Positions 8,715 through 17,716 are shown, counted from the first letter of the stretch. The stretch: 64,000 bases of DNA from Rheinheimera sediminis (GCF_004005375.1 NZ_RZUF01000012.1:1-64000), one strand, 5' to 3'. The notes: generated by a model not told the origin, from the sequence alone. Made by a program: numbers and translations.

Positions 8715-11700
8715 ATGAAACTTAGTTTAGCTGCTTGCCTTTTGGCAGCACTTTTTACCAGTGCTTATGCAGATGCAGCCTATTATCGTTCACCCTCGAT
8801 ACAGCAAAACCAACTGGTTTTCACCGCGGAGGGAGATTTATGGCTCAGTGACATCAATGCTGAAGATGCCAAACGTTTGACCACTCACCCTGCAGAGGAA
8901 ACTCAGGCTTTGTTCACGCCAGATGGCCAGGCTGTGGTCTATGTGGCAGCTTATGACGACACCCCGGATATCTATTATTTATCTTTAAAGGGGGGCTCAC
9001 CGAAACGGCTTACTGCACACAATGCCAAAGTAAAGCTGCAAGGCTGGAGCCTGGATGGCAAATTGCTGTACAGCACTGATGCCACGACGGGACCAGTCAA
9101 CACTTGGGTGTTGAAACTGATGGATATAGACACTCAACAAACTGAAACTTTGCCGCTATTAGATGCGGTAGAAGCTGTATTGGATCAGCAAAATGGCTAT
9201 GTTTATTTTATCCGTTACGGTTTGCAACTGACAGGCGATAACGCCAGGCAGTATCAGGGCGGTGCCAAAGGCCAGTTATGGCGCTGGAAGCTGGGTTCAG
9301 TGCTCGAAGCTGAACGCTTGTTGGCAGATCATCAGGGCTCTTTACGCAATCCTATGCTTTGGCAAGGCCAGCTGGTGTTGGTTAGTGATGCGGGTGGCAA
9401 TGCCAATTTATGGTCTTACGATCCTGTTTCTAAACAGCTAAAAGAGCTGACTACACATCAGGATTTTGCCGTACGTTCTGCCCGTCTTGAGCAAGGTAAA
9501 GTGGTTTATCAGTTAGGTGCAGACATTAAACTGCTGGATTTAAGCTCGGGTCAAAGCAGCACTTTAGCTCCTGCTTTGGTGACAGACTCTCCGCAGCAAC
9601 GTCAGCGAGTATTAACAGAACCTCTAAAGTATTTAACCTCCAGCTCTGTCGGTTTTGCCAAAGAGAAATTAGTACTGACGCTGCGCAGCAAAGTACAAGT
9701 CTTGTCCCGTTCGCCACAACGTATTGTTGAGCTGGCTGTACCTGAAACAGCCCGGGCCCGCGGGGCTGTGGTCAGCGAGGATGGCAAATGGGTCTATCTG
9801 ATTTCGGATCAATCCGGTGAACCTGAAATTTGGCAATATGCAGCCGATGGTTCAGGTAAAGGCAGGCAACTGACCAATGACGGCCGGGGTTTTCGCTGGA
9901 ATTTAGCTTTATCGCCGGATGGCCGTTATCTGGCGCATGATGATAAACAAGGCCAGCTTTGGGTGTTCGATTTAAAGACCGGTAGCAATCAGCTGGCCCA
10001 TAAAAGTGGCTTTGGTTTAAGCCCATACGGCGATATGGTCTGGAATAAATTCAGTAATATATTGGCTTTTACCGCCGAAAAAGATGGCACCGGCCGTCAG
10101 CAAATTGGCTTGTATTCCATCAAAGAGCAGCAGGCAAAACTGCTGACTACAGATAAATACAATTCCTACAGCCCGGCTTTTCATCCGGATGGCGACTGGT
10201 TGTACTTTTTATCCGAGCGCGAGTTAAAACTAACCCCAGGTTCACCTTGGGGAGATAGAAATATGGGGCCTGCTTTTGATAAAAGAGCTCAGGTATTTGC
10301 TTATGCGTTAACCAGCTCGGCGCAGTTTCCCTTTGATGCAGAAACTGAATTAACCGCCGGGCTTGAAGACCAGGGTAAAGCTGTTTCAGTGAAAGACTTG
10401 CCAGGGCAGTTGTGGCAAGTACCGGCAGCAGCGGGGAATTATCAGAAACTGCAGGTTGGTGCTGATTATTTATATCTGCATGAGTTTGAATACAGCGGCG
10501 TTGCTGGGCCGGTACGGGCTTTAAAAATTGAGCCTGAAAATAAAAAGCTGCTGAGTTTTGCTGGTAAAGTGAGAGCACTACAAACTAGTGCAGATGGTAA
10601 CTCGCTGTTTCTGCAGTACGAAACAGAGCCGGGTGAGTATAGATTTTTCTTAGGCTCTGCCGCGGCGAAGGCACCAGAGGGTGAAGAAGCTGAACCTTGG
10701 GCTATAGACAAAATTAGCCTGGCAATAAAGCCTAAAGCGGAGTGGCAACAAATGTTCCATGATGCCTGGCTGATGCACAGAGAATTCTTATTTGACCCAG
10801 CCATGCGAGGTGTGGACTGGGGCACCACCAAAAGACGCTATCAGCCTTTACTTGAAAGGGTGACAGACAGATTTGAGCTGGATGATTTACTGACACAGCT
10901 GATTGGCGAATTGTCTGTCTTGCACTCGCAGGTGCGGGGCGGTGATTATGCCAAGGCTAGTGAAAGCAGCAAAGCGGCCAGTCTGGGAGGTGAATTTGTC
11001 AGCCGCGATGGCAAATTAATACTACAGACTATTTACCAGACCGACCCTGATTTACCTGCTATTGCCAGTCCGCTGAACAAAGCCGGAGTGGAACTGAAAA
11101 CTGGCGATCACTTGCTGGCGGTGAATGGTAAAGCTGTGACTTCAGTATTGGATTTACATCAGGTTTTACAGCAACAGCTAGGTCAGCAGGTATTGCTGCA
11201 GCTGCAGCGAAATGACAAAACACTGAAGAAGGTCGTAGTACCTGTCAGCTCGCAACAAGAGCAAATGTTGCGTTATCAGCATTGGGTACAGCAGAAAAAA
11301 CAACAGGTGGAACAGCAAGGCAAACAGCAACTGGGTTATTTGCATTTATACGCCATGACAGCCAACGACATCAGCAACTTTGCCCGTGAGTTTTATGCCA
11401 ACGTGGATAAACCAGGCTTGATCATTGATGTGCGCCGCAACAGAGGTGGCAATATCGACAGTTGGGTGATTGAAAAGCTGTTACGACGGGTGTGGGCCTT
11501 CTGGCAACCGACTCAGGGCAATGCTTATGGCAATATGCAGCAAAGCTTCCGTGGCCAGTTGGTGGTACTGACCGACCCACTGACGTACTCAGATGGTGAA
11601 ACTTTTGCAGCAGGTATCAAGAGTTTAGGTCTAGGCCCTGTGATTGGGCAACAAACTGCAGGGGCAGGGGTGTGGTTGTCAGGTCGTAATTTATTAGCTG

Positions 11701-11954
11701 ATATGGGCGTGGCTCGTGTGGCAGAAACCGCACAGTTTGATAAGGATGGCCGCTGGATTATCGAAGGCAGAGGCGTGAGCCCGGATGTAATGGTTGATAA
11801 TTTACCTTACGCCAGCTTCAGTGGTCAGGACGCGCAGTTGTCCTATGCCATCAGCTTGCTGCAAAAACAACTGCAGGAAAAGGCTGTGCCTGAATTAAAA
11901 GCAGAACCTGTAACGCCTGGTATGGCCAAAGACGCACAAAAGCTGAACTGGTAA
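8715..11954 (+). CDS. Tricorn-like S41 protease with propeller and PDZ domains
   Basis: A large peptidase of 1079 residues with an N-terminal signal peptide (cleavage near AYADA). Residues about 25-640 form WD40/TolB-like propeller blades with repeated SPDG and HPDG signatures. A tricorn C1-like helical region (EWQQMFHDAWLMHREF) follows, then a PDZ domain at about 790-850, and a C-terminal S41 catalytic core with IDVRRNRGG and LTYSDGETFAAG, whose Ser959 is the predicted nucleophile. Tricorn family members degrade oligopeptides. The signal peptide places this one in the periplasm. It is full length and monocistronic. It probably works on peptides alongside the prolyl oligopeptidase at 4.2 kb (inference). 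Confidence 0.92.
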   Translation: MKLSLAACLLAALFTSAYADAAYYRSPSIQQNQLVFTAEGDLWLSDINAEDAKRLTTHPAEETQALFTPDGQAVVYVAAYDDTPDIYYLSLKGGSPKRLTAHNAKVKLQGWSLDGKLLYSTDATTGPVNTWVLKLMDIDTQQTETLPLLDAVEAVLDQQNGYVYFIRYGLQLTGDNARQYQGGAKGQLWRWKLGSVLEAERLLADHQGSLRNPMLWQGQLVLVSDAGGNANLWSYDPVSKQLKELTTHQDFAVRSARLEQGKVVYQLGADIKLLDLSSGQSSTLAPALVTDSPQQRQRVLTEPLKYLTSSSVGFAKEKLVLTLRSKVQVLSRSPQRIVELAVPETARARGAVVSEDGKWVYLISDQSGEPEIWQYAADGSGKGRQLTNDGRGFRWNLALSPDGRYLAHDDKQGQLWVFDLKTGSNQLAHKSGFGLSPYGDMVWNKFSNILAFTAEKDGTGRQQIGLYSIKEQQAKLLTTDKYNSYSPAFHPDGDWLYFLSERELKLTPGSPWGDRNMGPAFDKRAQVFAYALTSSAQFPFDAETELTAGLEDQGKAVSVKDLPGQLWQVPAAAGNYQKLQVGADYLYLHEFEYSGVAGPVRALKIEPENKKLLSFAGKVRALQTSADGNSLFLQYETEPGEYRFFLGSAAAKAPEGEEAEPWAIDKISLAIKPKAEWQQMFHDAWLMHREFLFDPAMRGVDWGTTKRRYQPLLERVTDRFELDDLLTQLIGELSVLHSQVRGGDYAKASESSKAASLGGEFVSRDGKLILQTIYQTDPDLPAIASPLNKAGVELKTGDHLLAVNGKAVTSVLDLHQVLQQQLGQQVLLQLQRNDKTLKKVVVPVSSQQEQMLRYQHWVQQKKQQVEQQGKQQLGYLHLYAMTANDISNFAREFYANVDKPGLIIDVRRNRGGNIDSWVIEKLLRRVWAFWQPTQGNAYGNMQQSFRGQLVVLTDPLTYSDGETFAAGIKSLGLGPVIGQQTAGAGVWLSGRNLLADMGVARVAETAQFDKDGRWIIEGRGVSPDVMVDNLPYASFSGQDAQLSYAISLLQKQLQEKAVPELKAEPVTPGMAKDAQKLNW

Positions 11955-11962
11955 TTAACTAA

Positions 11963-12014
11963 AATTGGGGTCAGGACATCTTGTTAATAGTGAACAATCT
12001 GTTCTGCCCCCAAT
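11963..12014. repeat. Long GGGG...CCCC intergenic palindrome, copy 1
   Basis: Outer arms AATTGGGG (11963-11970) and CCCCAATT (12007-12014), with inner TCAG and CTG pairs, directly after the tricorn-like gene. Two related palindromes lie at 49741-49788 and 55920-55976, sharing GGGG and TCTGCCCCC-like ends with variable centres. Such elements resemble the GGGGTCAG-type inverted repeats often found beside REP-associated tyrosine transposases. That parallel is from memory, and no transposase is in this window. It may act as a terminator here. Confidence 0.7.
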
Positions 12015-12119
12015 TACTAAAAAACGTAACAGCCTTTGCTTCATTCGGATTATGTAAGCGCTTTACATCTGAGAGCTAAACTGGTATCCAATTGAAATCA
12101 TTCACTATTGGATAAAGCT

Positions 12120-12992
12120 ATGAAACTTAAATTCCTCTGTTGTTCGATCCTCTTGTGCAGTTATTCAGTTGCAGCTGCTGACTGGCAACCCTTACTGGAT
12201 AAAAACCTGAGTCAGTGGGATACCTATTTAAGCTATAAGCATAAAGAGTCTTATGATGGTTCAGTGCCTAAAGATGAGCATGGAAATCCTATAGCTCCTA
12301 TAGGTTTAAATACCGGCAACGAGGTACATAAAGTTTTTACTGTGCAGGAAGAAAACAGCGAGCCAGTGCTTAGAGTCAGTGGTGAAATTTATGGCGCTGT
12401 GACCAGTAAAAAATCCTATAAAAATTATCATTTAAAACTGCAATTTCGTTGGGGTGAGAAAAAGTGGCCACCTCGTCTGAATAAACTCAAAGACAGTGGC
12501 ATTTTGTATCATGCAACAGGTGAGCATGGTCAAGAGTACTTCCGCTCCTGGATGTTGTCGCAGGAGTTTCAAATCATGGAAGGTCATAACGGCGATTATT
12601 GGCAACAAGCCACATCGGCTATTGATATCCGCGCTTATCAACCCGAATTTATTATGAATGCAGTAGCTGATGAGACTCAGCCCTTTATAAAAGTGGGCAA
12701 AGGTGAAGAGCTGCAGGGTTTTGTATTGCGGAAAGAAAACCATGAAAAACCTGCAGGGCAGTGGAACACGCTGGAGCTTATTGCTTTTGAAGGGCAAAGC
12801 TTGCATATAGTGAATGGTCATGTGGTGATGGTGTTGCGTAATTCCAGATATGTTACGCCAGAAGGCAAAATTGAGCCTTTAATTGAAGGAAAAATTCAGT
12901 TGCAAAGTGAAGCCGCAGAACTGTTCTACAAAGGCATACTCATTAAACCTTTAGAGCAAATGCCGGCAGAATACAGCAAGCTGTTTTTATAA
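12120..12992 (+). CDS. Secreted DUF1080 (3-keto-disaccharide hydrolase-like) protein
   Basis: A protein of 290 residues from the ATG at 12120, where a signal peptide (LKFLCCSILLCSYSVAAA) begins; a TTG at 12108 in the same frame is less likely. The mature part is a single jelly-roll DUF1080 domain: WQPLLDKNLSQW at the start, a YKNYHLKLQFRWG strand, DSGILYH and EFQIMEGHNGDYW. DUF1080 relatives hydrolyse 3-keto-glycosides or bind glycans. The enzymatic activity of this one is inferred only from the family. It is followed by a long hairpin shared with the convergent gene. Confidence 0.85.
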   Translation: MKLKFLCCSILLCSYSVAAADWQPLLDKNLSQWDTYLSYKHKESYDGSVPKDEHGNPIAPIGLNTGNEVHKVFTVQEENSEPVLRVSGEIYGAVTSKKSYKNYHLKLQFRWGEKKWPPRLNKLKDSGILYHATGEHGQEYFRSWMLSQEFQIMEGHNGDYWQQATSAIDIRAYQPEFIMNAVADETQPFIKVGKGEELQGFVLRKENHEKPAGQWNTLELIAFEGQSLHIVNGHVVMVLRNSRYVTPEGKIEPLIEGKIQLQSEAAELFYKGILIKPLEQMPAEYSKLFL

Positions 12993-13003
12993 TTCTACTG
13001 CAG

Positions 13004-13029
13004 TGAAGGCAGCCAAATGGCTGCCTTCA
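13004..13029. terminator. Bidirectional hairpin between convergent genes
   Basis: An 11-bp perfect stem TGAAGGCAGCC / GGCTGCCTTCA closes an AAAT loop. It lies between the converging stops at 12992 and 13057. It lacks a T tract, so it may act as an mRNA-end-protecting hairpin as much as a terminator. Confidence 0.6.
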
Positions 13030-13056
13030 GTTCAGTGCGCTAGTTGAACAAGAACG

Positions 13057-13485
13057 TCAGAATTTATAGCCAGCGTTAAAGACGGCAACAGTTCTGCTGT
13101 CGCCATCACGACGGCCAGCATCGTAATCTGCTGTGCCTAAACCACCACCTAAAGTCCAGCCACGACCGCTAAAACCACTGAAGTGGTAATCATAAGTGGC
13201 CAGTAACAAAGCTTTGCTATCAAACACATCAGAGCCTGATGCATAGTGAGCACCAAATACGTGCTGACTACCGGCAGATGGCGCTATATGAAAACCCAAA
13301 GCTGCACCGCCTACACCCACACCGACGTAAACAGCCATATTGTCTTCGCGGTACATAAATTTACCGCCTAAGTCGCCGTATTGAGAGCCAAAACCTGCGG
13401 CTGGTACAAATTCACCTGCCTGAGCAACGCCTGTTGCGAATACTGTTACGACTACTAAAGTGGCCAGAGTTAATTTAATTTTCAT
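13057..13485 (-). CDS. Small exported protein, probable outer-membrane beta-barrel
   Basis: A 142-residue protein with a clear signal peptide (cleavage near AQAGE). The mature part alternates glycine-rich and hydrophobic/aromatic stretches (VYVGVGVGGAALGFHI, ATYDYHFSGF, WTLGGGLGTADYDAG) and ends in Phe (NAGYKF), the pattern of a small outer-membrane barrel. No enzymatic motif is visible and I do not recognise a named family. An AGAGGGA site precedes the ATG. It is convergent with the DUF1080 gene. Confidence 0.75.
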   Translation of the reverse strand: MKIKLTLATLVVVTVFATGVAQAGEFVPAAGFGSQYGDLGGKFMYREDNMAVYVGVGVGGAALGFHIAPSAGSQHVFGAHYASGSDVFDSKALLLATYDYHFSGFSGRGWTLGGGLGTADYDAGRRDGDSRTVAVFNAGYKF

Positions 13486-13790
13486 TGTTATGATCCCTCT
13501 TTAAAACACATACCGGATCTTGCCCGGTTCACATGGAGCGGCAGTGTACCTTGGTTAACTAAACGGCCGCTTACTGCTGTTGAAGCTGGTTTCGCAGAAG
13601 GATTTGGCTAAAAAATTAGGGATAATGTCTGGTTGAAAAACGAGCATTCAGTTCAGCTTAGGCTCATCTTTACAGGCGCAAACTAAAAATCCATCTGCCA
13701 GTGGGCTCTGTAATGAAGTGTAGATTTTAGCCCCTGGCAGTCTCAATACCACAAGGTATTAGCTTAAGTATAAACACAGGAGTGCATCTT
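13486..13790. other. 305-bp gap, nothing specific seen
   Basis: It separates the barrel-protein start (minus) from a small plus-strand gene, so it must hold divergent promoters. I found no convincing hairpin, operator or coding frame. Confidence 0.4.
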
Positions 13791-13979
13791 ATGAGTGCAA
13801 TCAAACAACAGAAAAGTGCGCAGCCCTTTACCTTTGATGCCAGCAAGGACAATACAGATTTAACTCAGCAAGAGCGCCGGGCTTTAAGTTTAGTCTGGAG
13901 TGATGCTGAGTCAGAGGTAGTGAAAGCCAAAAACCCTGACTTCATTACAGATCACTGTGCTGAGCTTGGTTATAACTAA
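13791..13979 (+). CDS. Small acidic protein of unknown function (62 residues)
   Basis: The start at ATG 13791 fits an ACAGGAG site eight bases upstream; a GTG three codons earlier overlaps that site. The product is soluble and acidic, with FTFDASKDNTDLTQQERRALSLVWSDAE and a C-terminal ITDHCAELGYN containing its only Cys. I do not recognise the family. It has no close partner on the same strand. The clean ribosome binding site and ordinary codon use argue that it is real. Confidence 0.6.
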   Translation: MSAIKQQKSAQPFTFDASKDNTDLTQQERRALSLVWSDAESEVVKAKNPDFITDHCAELGYN

Positions 13980-14092
13980 GCTGCAGTGCGGCCACTCATC
14001 TGTAGCTCTGGTTTTAGTCAGTACTCAGGCAAGGTAGTCGCTGGTTTTATACTGAGCCCGCAACCATCTTCTGCTTTGCTTGTTTTTCGCTG

Positions 14093-14689
14093 TCAGTTGC
14101 TTTGATACAAAGCCAGTTGTTGCATCAGTTGCCAGACGCTTTGAGGTTGTTCCGTCGCCTGTAAATAGTCTCCGACTTTTTGCCGCTGTTCTGCTGATTT
14201 ATTCTGCGAGAGTTTCATTTTCCCAACAATGCTGCTGATCTCTATCCGCACCCCACAAATGCCGTTGACCAGCTTTTGCTGATAATCCGCAGCTTGCAGC
14301 ATGCCGGGTGCGGAAAAACTTTCCTGCCTTCGTACTAAAGCCAGAGTTTGTGCTGTATCTAAAGCAAAAGCTGTACCTTTGAGTTCAACCAGGCTGTAGT
14401 TCCAGGTTGAAACTGCTTGCTCATCACCATAACAGTCTGCTGCGACAAAAGCATGAGGGCCCATAATCACAATTTGTACCTGCTGTTCATTGAGCTGCTT
14501 TAACTGTGGATTATTGCGCGCCAGATGACAAAATACAGTCAGATGATCCTCCTGCCAGTCCATTAAAAATGGCAAAGGGCTGTAATACAAATCCGGGCTG
14601 TTACTCAGCAGCAAACCAAAATAATGCTGTTGTAAAAAAGAGCGGATCTGATCTAAATCTTCGCTCTGAAAGTGGTTAGGTAAATACAT
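14093..14689 (-). CDS. FMN-binding PaiB-family protein
   Basis: A 198-residue member of the PaiB/FMN-binding split-barrel family: MYLPNHFQSED at the start, GLLLSNSPDLYYSPLPF, FCHLARNNPQ, a central MGPHAFVAADCYG, and TWNYSLVELKGTA. Bacillus PaiB is described as a negative regulator acting with the acetyltransferase PaiA, and the fold resembles pyridoxamine-phosphate oxidase. Here it is six bases downstream of a GNAT acetyltransferase gene, so the pair recalls paiA/paiB, and both are divergent from a PLP-type MocR regulator. Flavin binding and function are inferred from the family. Confidence 0.85.
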   Translation of the reverse strand: MYLPNHFQSEDLDQIRSFLQQHYFGLLLSNSPDLYYSPLPFLMDWQEDHLTVFCHLARNNPQLKQLNEQQVQIVIMGPHAFVAADCYGDEQAVSTWNYSLVELKGTAFALDTAQTLALVRRQESFSAPGMLQAADYQQKLVNGICGVRIEISSIVGKMKLSQNKSAEQRQKVGDYLQATEQPQSVWQLMQQLALYQSN

Positions 14690-14695
14690 AGTGTT

Positions 14696-15091
14696 TTAGC
14701 TTTCCCTTCTGACGACAAAAGCATTGTGGCATAACTGATAACCCACTTTGGGGTAATAACTCATAGCACTTTCGGCGCTGTGCAATAACTGCTGCACTTG
14801 TGGTCCTGTCACTACTTGCACCTGACGTAACAACTCTTTACCTATGCCTTGCTGTTGTAGGCTTTTATCAACTAATAAATCGCAGATATAGACTACCCAT
14901 GCTTTGTCTGTCATGCAGCGCGCTAAGCCCACCAGCTTGCCGTCTTGTCGCGCTGTCAGCAGTAAATTCGCGCTGGAAAGCAGGGTTGCCATACGGCTTT
15001 TATCCTCTGTGGGTCTGTTAATGCCAGAGGCTTTATACAAAGTCAGCATTTCTTCTAAATCAAAACTGGATTCCACCTGATAACTCAGCAT
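14696..15091 (-). CDS. GNAT-family N-acetyltransferase
   Basis: A 131-residue acetyltransferase, small but complete for a GNAT. The acetyl-CoA pyrophosphate loop appears as QQQGIGKELL, after the beta-4 strand VVYICDLLVDKS. The start is taken at ATG 15091, six bases after an ACAGGA site; an ATG two codons upstream would abut that site. It forms an operon with the PaiB-family gene. The acceptor (polyamine, amino acid or small molecule) cannot be told from sequence. Confidence 0.82.
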   Translation of the reverse strand: MLSYQVESSFDLEEMLTLYKASGINRPTEDKSRMATLLSSANLLLTARQDGKLVGLARCMTDKAWVVYICDLLVDKSLQQQGIGKELLRQVQVVTGPQVQQLLHSAESAMSYYPKVGYQLCHNAFVVRRES

Positions 15092-15132
15092 ATACATTCC
15101 TGTTCGCTTGTAGAAGACGCTGTTTTATCGCT

Positions 15133-15160
15133 AAACTGGTTCTATAGAAAGTGCCAGTTT
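15133..15160. promoter_or_regulatory. Candidate MocR operator in the divergent promoter region
   Basis: Between the divergent GNAT and MocR genes lies an inverted repeat AAACTGG (15133-15139) / CCAGTTT (15154-15160) enclosing the perfect 10-bp palindrome TTCTATAGAA (15140-15149). Its position in an 84- to 90-bp divergent gap next to a MocR gene is typical of autoregulated operators. Confidence 0.55.
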
Positions 15161-15181
15161 TGTTAAAGTGAGAGATCCAGT

Positions 15182-16621
15182 TTGCGTATAGAACTTGGAA
15201 ATTTTTTTCTGAGCGGTGAAGGCAGTTTGCAGCAGCAGTTGTATCAGGCATTACGCGAAAAGCTGCTGACAGCGCAGTGGCCTGCAGAGGCCTTATTGCC
15301 TTCCAGCAGGCAATTGGCTGTGGATTTAAAGTTAAGCCGCAATACGGTCAATCAGGTGTTGCAACAGCTGGTGGCCGAAGGTTATTTGTTGGGCCAACCA
15401 GGCCGGGGTTATCAGGTGCTTGCTGTGGCTCCGGATCAATTTTTTCAGGCAAGCGGGCATGCTCAAGTAACGCAGGCACCAGCTCAAATCACAGTGTTTG
15501 ACTATGGCGTCACAGCCAAAACCGGGCCAGCTTCAGGTTTACTGCAAACCGGAGTACCTGACTTGTCAGCCTTTCCTTTTGCCTTGTGGCAAAAGTTAAC
15601 TCAGCGACATAGTGGCAGAAGTGCTTTAGCCGGTATGGCTGATGCTATGGGGTTTTTGCCACTGCGTCAGGCGCTGAACCATTATTTACGCCAGTCCCGT
15701 CAGGTGCTTTGTGATGAAGACTGTATTTTGATCACACCGGGCGCTCAGGCAGCTTTGTTTATTGCCACTAAGCTGGTGAGTCAGGCAGGGGATAAAGTGG
15801 CGATGGAATCCCCTGGTTATCCCCGTTTACGGCAGGCATTGCAGTTATCCGAAGCCGATATTCATTATATCGATGCCAGTTCAGACAGCGGGCTTGCCAC
15901 TGCAGATCTCTCTCGCTTGAACGGCTGTAAAGCCTTGTTTGTGACTCCGGCTCACCAATACCCCATGGGCGGCATTATGCCGCTGTCAGAGCGATTGCAT
16001 TTACTGGAATGGGCCAGGCAGCAGCACTGTGTTTTGGTTGAAGATGATTACGACAGCGAGTTTCAGTTTAAACACCGGCCTATTGCCAGTTTGCAGGGGC
16101 TGGCGCAAGGTCAAGGGGTGATATATATCGGCTCCTTTAGTAAAACTTTATTTCCTGCTTTGCGTTTAGGTTATCTGGTATTACCCAAACAATGGGTCGC
16201 GAAAGCTGCTGCTTTATTACAGGCTTTGTATGGCGATGTCGCTTTATTGCCTCAGGCTGTGACGGCAGATTTTATGCTTGAAGGGCATTTTGGCCGGCAT
16301 TTGCGAAAAATGCGCCAGCTGTACCAGCATAAACAACAGTTTTGTCAGCAACTTATTGCCAGGTTTCTGCCAGAGGCAAAGCTACACGCCCGTTATGCCG
16401 GTTTACATATCAGCCTTGAGTTTCCCTATGAAGTGGCAGATCAGCAGCTAACGGCCGAATTGTTAAAAGCAGGCTACAGAGTGCAGCCTTTGAGCCGTTA
16501 TGTATTTGCAGGTGCTGCGCGTACTGGTCTGGTGATAGGTTTAGCCAACAGTTCAGAGCAGCAACTGTTATCTGGTGTACAGTTTATTGCTCACTTGCTG
16601 CCTTTGTATAAAAAAGTTTGA
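15182..16621 (+). CDS. MocR/PdxR-like GntR regulator fused to an aminotransferase domain
   Basis: A 479-residue fusion regulator. Residues about 15-75 are a GntR winged helix (LLPSSRQLAVDLKLSRNTVNQVLQQL). Residues about 110-470 are a fold-type-I aminotransferase-like domain with PGAQAALF, HQYPMGGIM, VEDDYDSEF and the PLP-lysine site SFSKTLFPALRLGY. Such proteins bind PLP or its adducts and switch nearby promoters. The start is TTG with an AGAGA site a few bases upstream; no in-frame ATG precedes the HTH. It is divergent from GNAT-PaiB, which it probably controls along with itself. Confidence 0.9.
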   Translation: MRIELGNFFLSGEGSLQQQLYQALREKLLTAQWPAEALLPSSRQLAVDLKLSRNTVNQVLQQLVAEGYLLGQPGRGYQVLAVAPDQFFQASGHAQVTQAPAQITVFDYGVTAKTGPASGLLQTGVPDLSAFPFALWQKLTQRHSGRSALAGMADAMGFLPLRQALNHYLRQSRQVLCDEDCILITPGAQAALFIATKLVSQAGDKVAMESPGYPRLRQALQLSEADIHYIDASSDSGLATADLSRLNGCKALFVTPAHQYPMGGIMPLSERLHLLEWARQQHCVLVEDDYDSEFQFKHRPIASLQGLAQGQGVIYIGSFSKTLFPALRLGYLVLPKQWVAKAAALLQALYGDVALLPQAVTADFMLEGHFGRHLRKMRQLYQHKQQFCQQLIARFLPEAKLHARYAGLHISLEFPYEVADQQLTAELLKAGYRVQPLSRYVFAGAARTGLVIGLANSSEQQLLSGVQFIAHLLPLYKKV

Positions 16622-16634
16622 AACGCATAAATTA

Positions 16635-16667
16635 TTGCCTAAATTGCAAATGGGAATTATTATCATC
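16635..16667 (+). promoter_or_regulatory. Fur-box-overlapped promoter
   Basis: A -35 TTGCCT (16635-16640) and a -10 TATTAT (16658-16663) are spaced by 17 bases. The 19-bp stretch 16649-16667 (AATGGGAATTATTATCATC) is very close to the classical gammaproteobacterial Fur box and covers the -10. It points at the 43-residue membrane peptide gene. Confidence 0.6.
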
Positions 16668-16698
16668 TGAGTTGTTTTTACTGAAGCCAATACACCTG

Positions 16699-16830
16699 AT
16701 GACAGAACCCAAGCCACAAAACACATCCCCTAAACTGATCAAAACTATAAGGCAATGGCTTGGATTTGCCGTTGTGCTAACTGGTGGCCTGATTTTACTG
16801 CTTGAAAGCCTTGCAGTGATCTCAGGTTGA
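16699..16830 (+). CDS. Putative 43-residue single-span membrane peptide
   Basis: A short frame starting at ATG 16699: a basic, proline-rich N-terminus (TEPKPQNTSPKLIKTIRQW) and one transmembrane helix (about residues 21-41, LGFAVVLTGGLILLLESLAV). I know no family for it. The ribosome binding site is weak. The support is its position 31 bases after a predicted Fur-regulated promoter and the clean charged-then-hydrophobic layout. The frame can be opened upstream to a TTG overlapping the regulator stop, which is less plausible. Confidence 0.45.
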   Translation: MTEPKPQNTSPKLIKTIRQWLGFAVVLTGGLILLLESLAVISG

Positions 16831-16964
16831 TGCTTTGATTCTGCTTACAGATCTTCGGACCAGGCGGCAGTGTTATCATCTGCAGGCGATAAAATCCTGA
16901 TCTTGTTGTTCTTCTGCACACTGATTACAATCGCTGCCATTTCCGCTGTTTGTATGGAGTTCTG

Positions 16965-17678
16965 ATGAATAAAAGTCTTTTAACCAATCTGTTGTCTTTA
17001 GTACTGATGGCTGCTGGCTGGTTGTTCGCCTTACCTTGGTTATGGGCTATCGGCTTGTTTGCCTTTTCCGGTGCTGTCACCAACTGGCTGGCTATTCATA
17101 TGTTGTTTGAAAAGGTGCCCTTGTTATATGGTTCAGGCGTGATACCGGCTCGTTTTTCTGAATTCAAACAAGGTATTTATGATCTGATCATGGGGCAGTT
17201 TTTCAGCAAAGAAAATCTGCAGCGTTTGCTTGCCGAGCAACATGAGCAAGACGCAGTCAGCTTAAAACTGGCACCTGTGATTGAAGCCATCGACCTATCA
17301 CCCGCTTTTGATGCCTTACTGGAGACAGTCCAAAAATCTTCTTTAGGTGGCATGCTGGCGATGTTTGGTGGTGCTCAGATGTTAGTGCCGTTAAAAGAGC
17401 CTTTTATCGAAAACCTGAGCCGTTCGTTAATCGAGCTGGCAGACAGCCCGGAAGTACAACAACAACTTAAAAATCAGTTGCACCAAGGCGATACTATTGA
17501 TTTGTTGCAACCTAAAATTGCCGCTGTAGTCGAAGCTCGTTTAGCTGAGCTGACACCTGAAATGGTGAAAGACATAGTGCAACAGATGATCCGTCAGCAT
17601 TTAGGTTGGTTGGTAGTCTGGGGCGGTGTCTTTGGTGGCCTGATAGGTTTATTAAGCAGCTTTATTCAGGTGATGTGA
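16965..17678 (+). CDS. DUF445-family membrane protein
   Basis: A 237-residue protein with an N-terminal membrane hairpin, the family motif FSGAVTNWLAIHMLFEKVPLLYGSGVIPARF, a long helical middle and a C-terminal membrane helix (WLVVWGGVFGGLIGLLSSFIQ). DUF445/YheB-type proteins are of unknown function. The ATG at 16965 follows an ATGGAG site; the TTG five codons earlier lacks one. It appears monocistronic. Confidence 0.85.
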   Translation: MNKSLLTNLLSLVLMAAGWLFALPWLWAIGLFAFSGAVTNWLAIHMLFEKVPLLYGSGVIPARFSEFKQGIYDLIMGQFFSKENLQRLLAEQHEQDAVSLKLAPVIEAIDLSPAFDALLETVQKSSLGGMLAMFGGAQMLVPLKEPFIENLSRSLIELADSPEVQQQLKNQLHQGDTIDLLQPKIAAVVEARLAELTPEMVKDIVQQMIRQHLGWLVVWGGVFGGLIGLLSSFIQVM

Positions 17679-17692
17679 TTTTAAAACAATAG

Positions 17693-17716
17693 TAAGGGCA
17701 GAGTTTTCTGCCCTTA
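17693..17716. terminator. Bidirectional terminator between DUF445 and phzF-like genes
   Basis: A 9-bp stem TAAGGGCAG / CTGCCCTTA with a six-base AGTTTT loop lies between converging stops. Confidence 0.65.

Noticed and set aside
10147-10578. 143-codon antisense frame in the tricorn-like gene
   Set aside because: Shadow frame with low-complexity composition and no ribosome binding site.
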